A DNA stretch of 20,105 bases from positions 1 through 20,105 of the forward strand of contig NZ_JALJZY010000028.1 of NCBI RefSeq assembly GCF_024171525.1, in the 5' to 3' direction. How positions within the stretch are numbered: position 1 is the stretch's first letter; the number at the start of each line of letters is the position of its first letter. Origin of the DNA: Neisseriaceae bacterium HSC-16F19 (GTDB taxonomy: Bacteria > Pseudomonadota > Gammaproteobacteria > Burkholderiales > Neisseriaceae). Both the position numbers and the translations under genes were made by a program. Positions 1 to 7,249 of the stretch are shown here, in pieces. Under the pieces are notes generated by a model, which was not told the origin of the DNA, did not search any database, and saw nothing but the letters and a program-made list of their open reading frames with translations.

Positions 1-33
1 TTAAAGCACATTTACCCAAATGGATTAAAAATT

Positions 34-63
34 AGCCGAAACATCATAAAAGATGCTTCGGCT
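34..63 (+). terminator. Hairpin following the putative transposase stop
   Basis: AGCCGAA-A-CATC (34-45) pairs with GATG-C-TTCGGCT (52-63) around loop ATAAAA, with one A/C mismatch. It overlaps the TAG at 33-35. The T-rich tail (TTATTTGT) is weak. It probably ends the transposase transcript and sits upstream of the broken terminase. Confidence 0.5.
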
Positions 64-75
64 TATTTGTCGGTT

Positions 76-94
76 GGGGTTTTGCAAAGGTTTC
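76..94 (-). repeat. Terminal inverted repeat of the IS
   Basis: Read on the minus strand this is GAAACCTTTGCAAAACCCC, closely matching the IS1106/IS5-type terminal repeat. The join with terminase coding sequence falls at 94/95, directly before the conserved IVIVMDS segment of the terminase. Confidence 0.62.
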
Positions 95-1371
95 ACATTG
101 TGATTGTGATGGACAGCATAGACCAAGCCTATCCGATGTTGGAGGCGATTAAGGCGGAGCTGGCGTTTAATCCGCGGCTGCTGGCGGATTTCCCGGAAGC
201 CTGCGGCCAAGGACGGGTGTGGCAGGCGGGTACAGTGGTCACCACCAACGACATCAAGGTACAGGTGGCGGGCAGCGGCAAAAAGCTGCGCGGTCTGCGC
301 CACGGGCCTTACCGTCCGGACCTGACCATTTTGGACGACATCGAGAACGACGAGCAGGTGCGCAGTCCGGAACAACGCGACAAGCTGCATGCCTGGCTCA
401 CCAAAACCGTGCTGCCTTTGGGCGGTGTGGGGCAGAAATACGATGTGGTGTATATCGGCACCATTCTGCACTACGACAGCGTACTTGCCCGCACCTTGAA
501 AAACCCGTTTTGGACCACGGTGAAGTTTAAAGCCATGCCCGCCTGGCCGGAGCGTATGGATTTGTGGGAGCGCTGGGAAGCCTTGTACCGCAATGAGGGT
601 GAAGCGGTGGCGGATGCGTTTTATCAGGCCCATCAGGCTTTGATGGATGCGGGTGCGCAGACTTCGTGGGCAGCCCGCGGGGTGTTGGCCTTGATGAAAA
701 TCCGTGCCCGCGACGGCCATGCCACTTTTGACAGCGAATATCAAAACGACCCGGTATCGGGCGATGCGGCGCCGTTTGCGGAAAGCCTGGCATTTTGGGT
801 GCAACGCGACGACCAATGGGTGTTTTACGGTGCCTGCGATCCGTCTTTGGGCAAGGCCGGTGCCGGACGTGATCCCTCCGCCTTGCTGGTGGGCGGTTTC
901 AACCGCAAAACCGGGGTGCTGGATGTGGTGGAGGCCAGCATACGCAAGCGTCTGCCCGACCGCATTATTGAAGATGTGATTGCCTTGCAACGGCAATACC
1001 GCTGTTTGTTGTGGGGCATTGAAACGGTGCAGTTTCAGGAATTTTTGAAAACCGAGCTGGTGAAACGCGGTGCGGCGGCGGGTGTGCCGATACCGGCACG
1101 CGGCATCAAGCCCAACAGTGACAAGGCATTGCGTATTGAAAGCCTGCAACCGCATATGGCCAACGGTCTGATCCGCCTGCATCCGGGGCAAAGTACGCTG
1201 ATCAGGCAGCTGCGGCATTTCCCGATGGCCGACCACGACGACGGTCCGGACGCGCTGCATATGTTGTGGATGTTGGCCACCAGCGGTTTTGGTGCGGTGG
1301 ATTATATTCCGGTGCCGCGCCGGGAAGGTGGCGGTGACGGCGGGCTGTCTTTGGGTGGCGGTGCGTGGTAA
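95..1371 (+). pseudogene. Mu gp28-like terminase large subunit, 5' end lost to an IS
   Basis: This is the large terminase (packaging motor ATPase and headful nuclease) of a Mu-like phage. Family-like sequence starts abruptly at IVIVMDS (97-117). Further on there is an acidic Walker B-type strand, LTILDDIEND (about 322-351), and YIGTILHYDS just after. RNase H-like nuclease acidic residues are visible in FYGACDPSLGK (about 826-858), GIETVQF (about 1015-1035) and DHDDGPDALH (about 1231-1260). The N-terminal Walker A region should lie some 25-30 residues upstream of IVIVMDS. That place is occupied by the IS end. The frame happens to stay open to base 1, and a TTG at 67 or ATG at 109 could start a truncated protein without Walker A. 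I infer loss of packaging function. The C-terminus has a Gly-rich tail and ends at TAA 1369-1371. Confidence 0.8.
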
Positions 1372-1409
1372 AGCATGTGCCGCAATGCCTGCTGAAGGTG
1401 CTCAAACGG

Positions 1410-1426
1410 TTTCAGGCTGCCTGAAA
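1410..1426. repeat. DNA uptake sequence, palindromic, two dialects on opposite strands
   Basis: AGGCTGCCTGAA at 1414-1425 matches the Simonsiella-type uptake sequence. It sits in a perfect palindrome (8-bp arms TTTCAGGC/GCCTGAAA around T1418), so the minus strand reads AGGCAGCCTGAA, the Kingella-type dialect. It lies just before the terminator at 1433. Confidence 0.75.
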
Positions 1427-1432
1427 ACAGAC

Positions 1433-1467
1433 AATCACGGTAAGAACCCTCTTGCCGTGATTTTTTT
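1433..1467 (+). terminator. Intrinsic terminator between terminase and portal
   Basis: AATCACGG-TAAGA (1433-1445) pairs with TCTTG-CCGTGATT (1450-1462) over loop ACCC, giving 13 bp with one T-G wobble. A run of seven T (1461-1467) follows. The portal ATG begins at the next base. It should end terminase (and perhaps IS-derived) transcription. Confidence 0.85.
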
Positions 1468-3057
1468 ATGTCTATTACCCGCCAATTAAAAGCCGCTTTA
1501 GCAGCGGTAACCGGTGTCAAAACGCCACCCAAGCACAATCAGAGCGCCTTGCTGGCCAAAAGCCGCGGCACCTTTGCCGAACATCCGAGCAAAGGACTGA
1601 CGCCGCAACGGCTGCACCAGATACTGGAGGCCGCCGAAGACGGCGATGTGACGGCGCAAGCGGCGCTGTTTGCGGATATGGAAGAAAAGGACGGCCATAT
1701 CTTTGCAGAAATGAGCAAACGCAAACGGGCGGTGATGGGCTTGGACTGGCATGTGACGCCGCCGAAAAACGCCAGCGCGGCAGAACGCGCTTTGGCCGAA
1801 GAGGTGGGCGCGTGGCTGTATGCGCTGGATGATTTTGAAACCCTGCTGTTTGACCTGCTCGACGCTCTGGGTCACGGCTTTGCCGCGGTGGAGATTGCCT
1901 GGCGGCAGACAGACGGCTTGTGGCTGCCGGAAAAGTTTGTGCACCGGCCGCAAGGCTGGTTTGTGCTGAAAGACGACCATATCCGCTTGGCCGGAGTCAA
2001 CGGTGCGCCACCGCAGGATTTGTGGCCTTTGGGTTGGATGGTGCACCGCCATCAGGCACGCAGCGGACTGACTGCCCGCGGCGGTTTGATGCGTACCCTG
2101 GCATGGCCGTATCTGTTTAAGAATTATGCGGTGCGCGATTTGGCCGAATTCTTGGAAATCTACGGTCTGCCGGTGCGGGTGGGCAAATATCCCGCCGGTG
2201 CCAGCGACGAGGACAAACGCACGCTGCTGCGTGCCCTGACAGGCATCGGCCACAATGCGGCGGGGATTATCCCGGAAACCATGATGCTGGAGCTGCTGCA
2301 TGCGGCCTCGGGCGGCGGCGATACCTTTATGACCATGACGGACTGGTGCGAGCGCACGCAGTCCAAGGTGATTTTGGGCGGCACGCTTACCAGCCAGGCA
2401 GACGGCAAAACCAGCACCCATGCTTTGGGTGCCATCCACAACGAGGTACGGCATGATTTGCTGGTATCCGATGCGCGGCAGCTGGCGGCCACGATTACCC
2501 GGCAGCTGATTTGGCCGCTGTTGGCGGTAAACAAAGGCATTACCGACCCGGCACGCGCACCTTATCTGGAATTTGACACCCGCGAGCCGGAAGACATGCG
2601 GGCGTATGCGGAAAGCCTGCCGGAACTGGTGGGCTTGGGCATGCAGATTCCTTTGGAATGGGCGCACGAAAAGCTGGCCATTCCGCAAGCGGCGGAAGGC
2701 GAAACGGTATTGGCCGTGCCGCGTCCGGAAATGACGCCGCCGTCGTCGGTACGGCAAGCGGCTACGGCCGCCCGTTACCGGCAGGTGGCCCTGAACCGGC
2801 GCGGCGAACTGGTGTATCCGGATCAGGCCGCCGTGGATGCCGGTGCGGATGCCTATCTGGCACAGGCAGACCTGCCCGCGCAGTTGGAACCGCTGATCAA
2901 GGCTCTGGGCCAAGCCGTGGCCCGCGGCCAGAGCTATGAGGAGGCGGCAGCACAATTGGAAGCCGCCTGGCCGGGACTGGATACGCGCCAGTTGCAGGAA
3001 GCTTTGGGCCGGGTGTTGTTTGTGGCGGATTTGTGGGGGCAGATCGGTGGCCGGTAA
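1468..3057 (+). CDS. Mu gp29-like portal protein (DUF935)
   Basis: This is the portal, the dodecameric ring at the capsid vertex through which DNA is packaged and ejected. The 529-aa length is close to Mu gp29. Family landmarks include EHPSKGLTPQRL near residue 37, GDVTAQAALFADMEEKDGHIF near residues 58-79, FKNYAVRDLAEFLEIYGLPVRVGKYP near residues 213-238, and ILGGTLTSQADGK near residues 299-312. The end, LFVADLWGQIGG, also matches the family. The start is placed at ATG 1468 because that gives the usual N-terminal lead before EHPS. It is odd that this ATG abuts a terminator T-run and has no visible Shine-Dalgarno, so a downstream start is possible. Gene gp30 starts inside its last codons (11-bp overlap), implying coupled translation. 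Confidence 0.93.
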   Translation: MSITRQLKAALAAVTGVKTPPKHNQSALLAKSRGTFAEHPSKGLTPQRLHQILEAAEDGDVTAQAALFADMEEKDGHIFAEMSKRKRAVMGLDWHVTPPKNASAAERALAEEVGAWLYALDDFETLLFDLLDALGHGFAAVEIAWRQTDGLWLPEKFVHRPQGWFVLKDDHIRLAGVNGAPPQDLWPLGWMVHRHQARSGLTARGGLMRTLAWPYLFKNYAVRDLAEFLEIYGLPVRVGKYPAGASDEDKRTLLRALTGIGHNAAGIIPETMMLELLHAASGGGDTFMTMTDWCERTQSKVILGGTLTSQADGKTSTHALGAIHNEVRHDLLVSDARQLAATITRQLIWPLLAVNKGITDPARAPYLEFDTREPEDMRAYAESLPELVGLGMQIPLEWAHEKLAIPQAAEGETVLAVPRPEMTPPSSVRQAATAARYRQVALNRRGELVYPDQAAVDAGADAYLAQADLPAQLEPLIKALGQAVARGQSYEEAAAQLEAAWPGLDTRQLQEALGRVLFVADLWGQIGGR

Positions 3058-4378
3058 GGCGGATTTGGGTTTTGCCTTTACGCTGACCCCGGAAAAGGCG
3101 GTGCGCTATTTTGAAAGCCTGGGCTATGCGGTACCGGACAACTGGCCGCAACAGGCCCGCGAGGCCGCGGCCAAGGGACAGAGCATTGCCGGTATTTACC
3201 GGCAGGACATTGTGGGCGAAATGTACCGCAGCATGACAGACGCAGCGCGTGAGGGCGTGCCGTTTGCGCAATGGCGGCAAAACATGCTGCAACGCTTCGG
3301 CACCATGGGTCTGCATTGGGATAAAGCCGGAGACTTGGCCGACACCACCAGCGGCGAGGTGTTGGGTACGGGGCTGACCCAGGCACGCTTGGAAACCGTT
3401 TACCGCACCAATATGCAGAATGCCTTTATGGCGGGACGTTGGCAGGAGTTGCAAAACACCAAAGCCTATATGCCCTATCTGCAATATACGGCGGTGATGG
3501 ACAGCCGCACCCGTCCGCGCCACCGCGAACTGCACGGACTGATTTACCATATCGACGATGTGTTTTGGGATTATTTCTATCCGCCCAACGGCTTTAACTG
3601 CCGTTGCACGGTCACGGCGTACAGCGCCCGCGACTTGGAAAAACGCGGTTTGGCGGTGAGTGAAGGCGGCGGACAGATAGAAGACGTGCACCGGGTGGTG
3701 AACAAACGTGGCGATACCGTACCCGCCAAGGCACTGCGCCTGCCGGACGGACGCAGTTTCTCGGCGGATGCCGGATTTGAAGGCAATGTGGGCAAGCGCC
3801 ATTTGGCACAGCTGGGACAACTGCAATTGCAGCGGGCGGTGGATTTGCCGCCCAGAGTAGCCAGCATGGCAGTGGGCGAGGCTTTGAAACAGCCGACTTT
3901 TTTTAAAGCACTCAGTGACCAATTCAAACAGCGTTTTGATTATTTGCAAGCCGGTAATCATGGTACTAACCAAATCATGCATGTGGGTGTTTTACCGCTG
4001 GCGTTACTAGAAGCTTTGGAAAGACGGAATATCCTGCCGCAATCCGCTGTCATCAGCATGGGCGATGCCGATATTACCCACGCGCTGAGAGAGCTTAAGA
4101 CAAATGCAGGTAAAGCCCTACCTAAGGACACAATCAGGAATGTTCCGGAATTGTTGATGAATCCGGACGCGGTTTATCTGCAAAAAAAGGACAGTCCGCC
4201 GACGTTATGGTTTATTTATGAAACAGAGCAGGGAAAGTTGGTTTTGCTTGTGGACAAGCCGAATCGAAAAACCAAAGAGGTAATGAATATTGTCAGAACC
4301 GGTGGGAAAATCAGGAATTGGAAAGAGGCGTTAAGCCAGCATGAGTTGATTTGGGGCAATGCGCCAACCGATATGTAA
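3047..4378 (+). CDS. Mu gp30-like minor head protein (SPP1 gp7 family) with C-terminal BECR-type nuclease-like domain
   Basis: This is a minor head protein bound near the portal, 443 aa from GTG 3047. That start is preceded by GGGGG about 10 bases upstream and overlaps the portal stop; an ATG at 2936 would force a long unrelated N-terminus. The SPP1-gp7 core spans roughly residues 118-205: TVYRTNMQNAF, then DSRTRPRHRELHG, then PPNGFNCRCTV with the conserved CxC. From about residue 281 (nt 3887) the sequence changes character. It becomes AT-richer, with ISMGDADITHALRE (H345, R348), MNPDAVYL, LWFIYETEQGK, LVLLVDKP and NIVRTGGKIRNW. This layout resembles the phage Barnase/EndoU/ColicinE5-D/RelE (PBECR) domains known to be fused to gp7 proteins. 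The domain call is by pattern recognition; nuclease activity is inferred. Confidence 0.88.
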   Translation: MAGKADLGFAFTLTPEKAVRYFESLGYAVPDNWPQQAREAAAKGQSIAGIYRQDIVGEMYRSMTDAAREGVPFAQWRQNMLQRFGTMGLHWDKAGDLADTTSGEVLGTGLTQARLETVYRTNMQNAFMAGRWQELQNTKAYMPYLQYTAVMDSRTRPRHRELHGLIYHIDDVFWDYFYPPNGFNCRCTVTAYSARDLEKRGLAVSEGGGQIEDVHRVVNKRGDTVPAKALRLPDGRSFSADAGFEGNVGKRHLAQLGQLQLQRAVDLPPRVASMAVGEALKQPTFFKALSDQFKQRFDYLQAGNHGTNQIMHVGVLPLALLEALERRNILPQSAVISMGDADITHALRELKTNAGKALPKDTIRNVPELLMNPDAVYLQKKDSPPTLWFIYETEQGKLVLLVDKPNRKTKEVMNIVRTGGKIRNWKEALSQHELIWGNAPTDM

Positions 4379-4399
4379 TAGAGTTTGGGAGTGAAATAA

Positions 4400-4472
4400 G
4401 CAAGGGCGTCGGGATTCGAACCCGCATAATATGGGAAACCCATAACCGTTACCAGTTGGAAACTACCCTTGC
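4400..4472 (-). tRNA. Degenerate tRNA-like element (possible pseudo-tRNA), antisense to the operon
   Basis: Read on the minus strand from 4472, GCAAGGG pairs perfectly with CCCTTGC as an acceptor stem. U8 and G10 follow. A D-arm (GTT/AAC with GG in the loop) is present, and a T-arm is clear (CGGG, TTCGAAT loop, CCCG). The anticodon arm is poor: TATG/CATA around GGTTTCC, with G instead of U at position 33. Two extra bases separate T-arm and acceptor. The acceptor stem continues outward to 13 bp (4394-4406 with 4466-4478), unlike a normal tRNA. If read literally the anticodon would be UUU (Lys), but I do not trust this. It fills the gap between gp30 and gene G in the same AT-rich patch as the nuclease-like domain. 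Confidence 0.45.
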
Positions 4473-4494
4473 TTATTTTGATAACAGTATAAAT

Positions 4495-4977
4495 ATGATT
4501 GAAATCGAAATCAACTGTGACGCGGTGCAAAAGCTGCTAAACCAAGCTGCGGAGGGCTTGCAGAACAGCGCTCCGCTGATGGCGGTGGTGGCGGCACGGA
4601 TGCGGCGGGCGGTGGACGACAATTTCAATGCCCAAGGCCGTCCGGCCTGGGCGGGCATCAAACGCCCCGGCACCATCCTGCAAGACAGCGGCCGTTTGCG
4701 CAACAGCATTACCGAGCAGAGCGATGCCGACAGCGCGGTGGTGGGTACCAATCTGGCCTATGCTCCTTACCATCAGTTCGGCACCCGCGCTTATACCATA
4801 CGCCCGAAAAACAAAAAACGGCTGTATTGGCAAGGCGCCCGCCATCCGGCACGGGCGGTGAGCCACCCCGGTTTGAAAGCACGCCCGTTTCTGGTACTGA
4901 CACCGGCAGACGAAGAAGATTTGGTGGAGAGTGTACGCGATTATCTGGCCACCGTATGCGGCTTGCCGCCGGAGTAA
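4495..4977 (+). CDS. Mu gpG-like virion morphogenesis protein (Phage_tail_S)
   Basis: 160 aa. This family (Mu gp31, P2 gpS) acts in tail or head-tail completion. The pattern DNFNAQGRPAWAGIKRPGTILQDSGRLRNSI, here residues about 41-71, is the family signature. It is followed by AVVGTNLAYAPYHQFGT near residues 82-98 and a C-terminal HPGLKARPFLVLTP segment. ATG 4495 (MIEIEINCD) is chosen because it begins the family-like sequence. Upstream in-frame sequence runs through the antisense tRNA-like element and looks non-coding. No good Shine-Dalgarno is visible, so initiation may be weak. The gene is followed by a terminator. Confidence 0.9.
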   Translation: MIEIEINCDAVQKLLNQAAEGLQNSAPLMAVVAARMRRAVDDNFNAQGRPAWAGIKRPGTILQDSGRLRNSITEQSDADSAVVGTNLAYAPYHQFGTRAYTIRPKNKKRLYWQGARHPARAVSHPGLKARPFLVLTPADEEDLVESVRDYLATVCGLPPE

Positions 4978-4991
4978 AACGCCATCCGCCC

Positions 4992-5018
4992 AAAAACGCC
5001 TCTTAGGGCGTTTTTCTT
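4992..5018 (+). terminator. Intrinsic terminator after gene G
   Basis: AAAAACGCC (4992-5000) pairs with GGCGTTTTT (5007-5015) around TCTTAG, followed by CTTG. It closes the portal-G block and separates it from the I/T capsid block. The A-tract on the other side could let it work from either direction. Confidence 0.8.
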
Positions 5019-5029
5019 GTTTGGGCAGG

Positions 5030-5046
5030 CTTGGGTATTACCCAAG
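5030..5046. promoter_or_regulatory. Perfect palindrome upstream of gene I, candidate late-promoter activator site
   Basis: CTTGGGT (5030-5036), ATT, ACCCAAG (5040-5046) is a perfect 7-bp dyad in the 200-base gap between genes G and I. It lies just after a terminator. Phage Mu has a C-activated late promoter (PI) upstream of gene I, so the position fits an activator site. No convincing -10 was identified. The rest of 5047-5177 shows no other feature I can support. Confidence 0.35.
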
Positions 5047-5177
5047 GCCAAACCCCCTCTAAAAACGGCGCTTAACAGGCTTTTAACAGCACTCGCGCTT
5101 ATCCCGCCCGTACCCCGTGCCGACCATCTGAAATGCTTCAGTGTTTTTTGCGCTTTGCGGAGCCGCACAATGGCGCC

Positions 5178-6293
5178 ATGAATACGAAAGCATCCGCCCC
5201 TCTGATTGCCGCCTGTGCCGTGGAACTTTCCGGCACGGCCGACCGCATCCAGCTGTTTCCGGCCGGGGAGTTCCGCGCCAATGACGGCCGCCCGGCCGAT
5301 GCACCCTGCTGGCGCATGACGGCAGCACTGGCGGCGCCTTTGGTGACGGCGCTGAACAGCCGTCCGGTAAGGCTGATGGTGGATTACGAACACCAGACGC
5401 TGTATGCGGCCAGCAACGGCCAACCCAACCCGGCTTCGGGCTGGCTGGGCCGTTTCGAGTGGGTGGAAGGCCGCGGTCTGTTTGCCGAGGTGGAATGGAC
5501 GGCGGCGGCGAAAAAGCGCATTGCCGAAGGCGAATACCGCTATATCTCGCCGATGTTCCAATATCTGCCCAACGGTGACATTACCGCCCTGCTGCCGCCC
5601 GCGCTGACCAATACCCCCGCTTTGGACGATCTGGACCCGGTGGCTCTGGCCGCTGCGTCCAGACTGTTTATGACCCCCGAACCTGAAAAGGAAACCCCCA
5701 TGAATGAAGCATTAAAGCAGATGCTGGCACTGCTGGGCCTGCCTGAATCCGCCACCGAGGCGGAGCAGCTGGCGGCGGTGCAACAGCTGGCCCAAACCGC
5801 CGACGGTAAGCCTTTGGACGAGCTGTTGGCCGCCCAAACCGCCGACAAAGCGGAAGGCGGCGCCGAGGCGGACAAAGACGCGAAGCCTGCCGCCGAAGCC
5901 GCCGCTGCGGCGAATGATGCCGAAGCCTTGGCCGCGGCATCGGCACAAACCGTGCCCTTGGACGTGCTCAAAGGCCTGCAACAGCAAGTGGCGGCCCTGA
6001 GCCGGCAGCTGGCACAACGGGAAGCCGACAAAACCCGGCAACTGATTACGGCGGCTTTGTCCGACGGCCGTTTGCTGCCCGCACAGAAAGCTTGGGCGGA
6101 AGGTTTGGGCAAGACCCACCCGCAAGCCCTGGCCGATTTTCTGGCCACCGCGCAACCGGTGGCAGCCTTGAGCGGCATGCAGAGTGCCGGTCTGTCTGCC
6201 GCAACGGCGCAAAACGGCCTGACGGCAGAAGAAGCCGAGGTGGCGGCCGCGCTGAATATCAGCCCCGCCGATTATGTGAAAGCAAAGGAGTAA
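5178..6293 (+). CDS. Mu gpI-like prohead protease / scaffold
   Basis: 371 aa from ATG 5178. The N-terminal half is the capsid-maturation protease of Mu-like phages. It shows ELSGTADRIQLFPAGEFRA, a conserved DYEHQT motif (residues about 69-74), GWLGRFEW, and EGEYRYISPMF, which fit the family. A linker rich in Pro and acidic residues leads into a C-terminal half dominated by Ala, Glu, Lys and Gln. This is helical, scaffold-like sequence lining the prohead and removed on maturation. The Shine-Dalgarno is weak (GGAG about 15 bases upstream). An ATG at 5133 would add 15 residues unlike the family. An internal start for the scaffold alone lies at 5700. Confidence 0.9.
   Translation: MNTKASAPLIAACAVELSGTADRIQLFPAGEFRANDGRPADAPCWRMTAALAAPLVTALNSRPVRLMVDYEHQTLYAASNGQPNPASGWLGRFEWVEGRGLFAEVEWTAAAKKRIAEGEYRYISPMFQYLPNGDITALLPPALTNTPALDDLDPVALAAASRLFMTPEPEKETPMNEALKQMLALLGLPESATEAEQLAAVQQLAQTADGKPLDELLAAQTADKAEGGAEADKDAKPAAEAAAAANDAEALAAASAQTVPLDVLKGLQQQVAALSRQLAQREADKTRQLITAALSDGRLLPAQKAWAEGLGKTHPQALADFLATAQPVAALSGMQSAGLSAATAQNGLTAEEAEVAAALNISPADYVKAKE
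5700..6293 (+). CDS. Nested in-frame scaffold (Mu gpZ-like) from an internal start
   Basis: Within gene I, ATG 5700 (MNEALKQMLALLG) is preceded by AAAAGGAAA at good spacing, a clearly better Shine-Dalgarno than that of the full gene. It starts exactly where the protease domain and Pro/Glu linker end. It would give a 197-aa protein consisting only of the Ala/Glu/Lys-rich scaffold. Mu makes a separate scaffold, Z, from the 3' part of gene I in the same way, so I infer the same arrangement here. Confidence 0.6.
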   Translation: MNEALKQMLALLGLPESATEAEQLAAVQQLAQTADGKPLDELLAAQTADKAEGGAEADKDAKPAAEAAAAANDAEALAAASAQTVPLDVLKGLQQQVAALSRQLAQREADKTRQLITAALSDGRLLPAQKAWAEGLGKTHPQALADFLATAQPVAALSGMQSAGLSAATAQNGLTAEEAEVAAALNISPADYVKAKE

Positions 6294-6296
6294 TCC

Positions 6297-7199
6297 ATGA
6301 TTATCACCCCCGCCAGCCTTAAAGCCCTGATGACCGGCTTTAAGAAAAACTACCAGGACGGTCTGCAGATTGCCGACAGCCAATACCGCGACATTGCCAC
6401 TGTGGTGCCGTCTTCCACCGCCAGCAATACCTATGGTTGGCTGGGCCAGTGGCCGGGCTTTCGCGAATGGGTGGGCGACCGTGTGTTTAACGACATGCAG
6501 GCGCACGCTTATTCGATTGCCAACAAGCACTACGAAAGCTCGATCAAGGTCGGCCGCAACGATATTGAAGACGACAATATCGGCATTTACGCACCCCTGT
6601 TTACCGAAATGGGCCGTGCCGCCGCGGTGCATCCGGACGAGCTGGTTTTCGGTCTGCTCAAAAACGCACACAACACTTTGTGCTACGACGGCCAGAACTT
6701 TTTCGATACCGACCATCCGGTGGCCGAAAAAGTGGACGGCACCGGCAACAGCACTACGGTGAGCAATGTGTATTCCGGCGCGGGTGCCGCATGGTATCTC
6801 TTGGATACCAGCCGTGCGTTAAAGCCGTTTATCTTCCAAGAACGCAAGGCGATGAATTTCACCGCCATGACCCGCGATGACGACGAGAGCGTATTTATGC
6901 GCAACGAGTTCCGCTACGGCGTGGACGGTCGTCACAACGTGGGCTTGGGTTTCTGGCAGATGGCGGCCAAATCCACCGAAGAGCTGAATGCGGCCAATTT
7001 CGCCAAGGTGTACACCGGCATGGTGAGCCAAAAAGCCGACGGTGGCCGTCCGCTGGCCATCCGCCCGACCCTGCTGGTGGTGCCGCCCACGCTGGAAGAC
7101 GCCGCCCGCCAGATTCTGGAAGCGGAACGCACTGCGGCAGGCCAAAGCAATATCCACAAAGGCAAAGCCAAGGTGCTGGTATCGCCCTGGTTGCTTTAA
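6297..7199 (+). CDS. Mu gpT-like major head (capsid) subunit
   Basis: 300-aa capsid protein, about the size of Mu gpT. It begins MIITPASLKALMTGFKKNYQ and carries GWLGQWPGFREWVGDR, SIKVGRNDIEDDNIGIY and CYDGQNFFDTDHPV, all typical of the Mu-like major head family. AAAGGAG (6284-6290) sits at good distance from the ATG, and gene I stops four bases before it. This suits a highly expressed protein. It is the substrate assembled around the I/Z scaffold. Confidence 0.95.
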   Translation: MIITPASLKALMTGFKKNYQDGLQIADSQYRDIATVVPSSTASNTYGWLGQWPGFREWVGDRVFNDMQAHAYSIANKHYESSIKVGRNDIEDDNIGIYAPLFTEMGRAAAVHPDELVFGLLKNAHNTLCYDGQNFFDTDHPVAEKVDGTGNSTTVSNVYSGAGAAWYLLDTSRALKPFIFQERKAMNFTAMTRDDDESVFMRNEFRYGVDGRHNVGLGFWQMAAKSTEELNAANFAKVYTGMVSQKADGGRPLAIRPTLLVVPPTLEDAARQILEAERTAAGQSNIHKGKAKVLVSPWLL

Positions 7200-7225
7200 T
7201 CCGGCTTGAACAGGCTTTTAAAAGA

Positions 7226-7249
7226 CGGTGGCGGACCCGCCCGCCACCG
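7226..7249 (+). promoter_or_regulatory. GC-rich hairpin after the major head gene
   Basis: CGGTGGCGG (7226-7234) and CCGCCACCG (7241-7249) form a perfect 9-bp stem with a 6-base loop. It has no T-run, so it is not a standard terminator. It ends two bases before the AAGGAG that serves the next gene. It could protect the capsid mRNA 3' end or limit the downstream ribosome site. Confidence 0.5.

Larger units (their letters stand above)
1..94 (+). mobile_element. 3' end of an IS5-family (IS1106-like) insertion sequence
   Basis: The first 94 bases are AT-rich and unlike the GC-rich phage genes that follow. They end in a sequence (76-94) whose complement reads GAAACCTTTGCAAAACCCC. This is one base off the GAGACCTTTGCAAAA start I remember for IS5-family elements of Neisseria. 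Inside it lies a hairpin (34-63), as in those elements. A + strand frame ends KAHLPKWIKN with a TAG stop at 33-35, which could be the tail of the transposase. Only one end is in the window, so the other inverted repeat and the target duplication cannot be checked. The family assignment rests on memory of the terminal repeat. Confidence 0.68.

Noticed and set aside
1498..2955. Long minus-strand open frame opposite the portal gene
   Set aside because: It is the antisense shadow of a well-recognised gene; GC-rich codon bias keeps the opposite frame open, and the translation (His/Gln/Arg-rich) resembles no protein.
4400..4472. Ordinary functional tRNA gene
   Set aside because: U33 is missing, the anticodon stem has a mismatch, and two extra bases separate T-arm and acceptor, so it is kept only as a tRNA-like element.
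4351..4494. Upstream extension of gene G to ATG 4351
   Set aside because: It would overlap the end of gp30 and run through the antisense tRNA-like sequence; family-like residues begin only at 4495.
5730..5752. Further uptake-sequence-like site in gene I
   Set aside because: GGCCTGCCTGAA has a mismatch in the core, and lies in ordinary coding sequence, so it was not counted.
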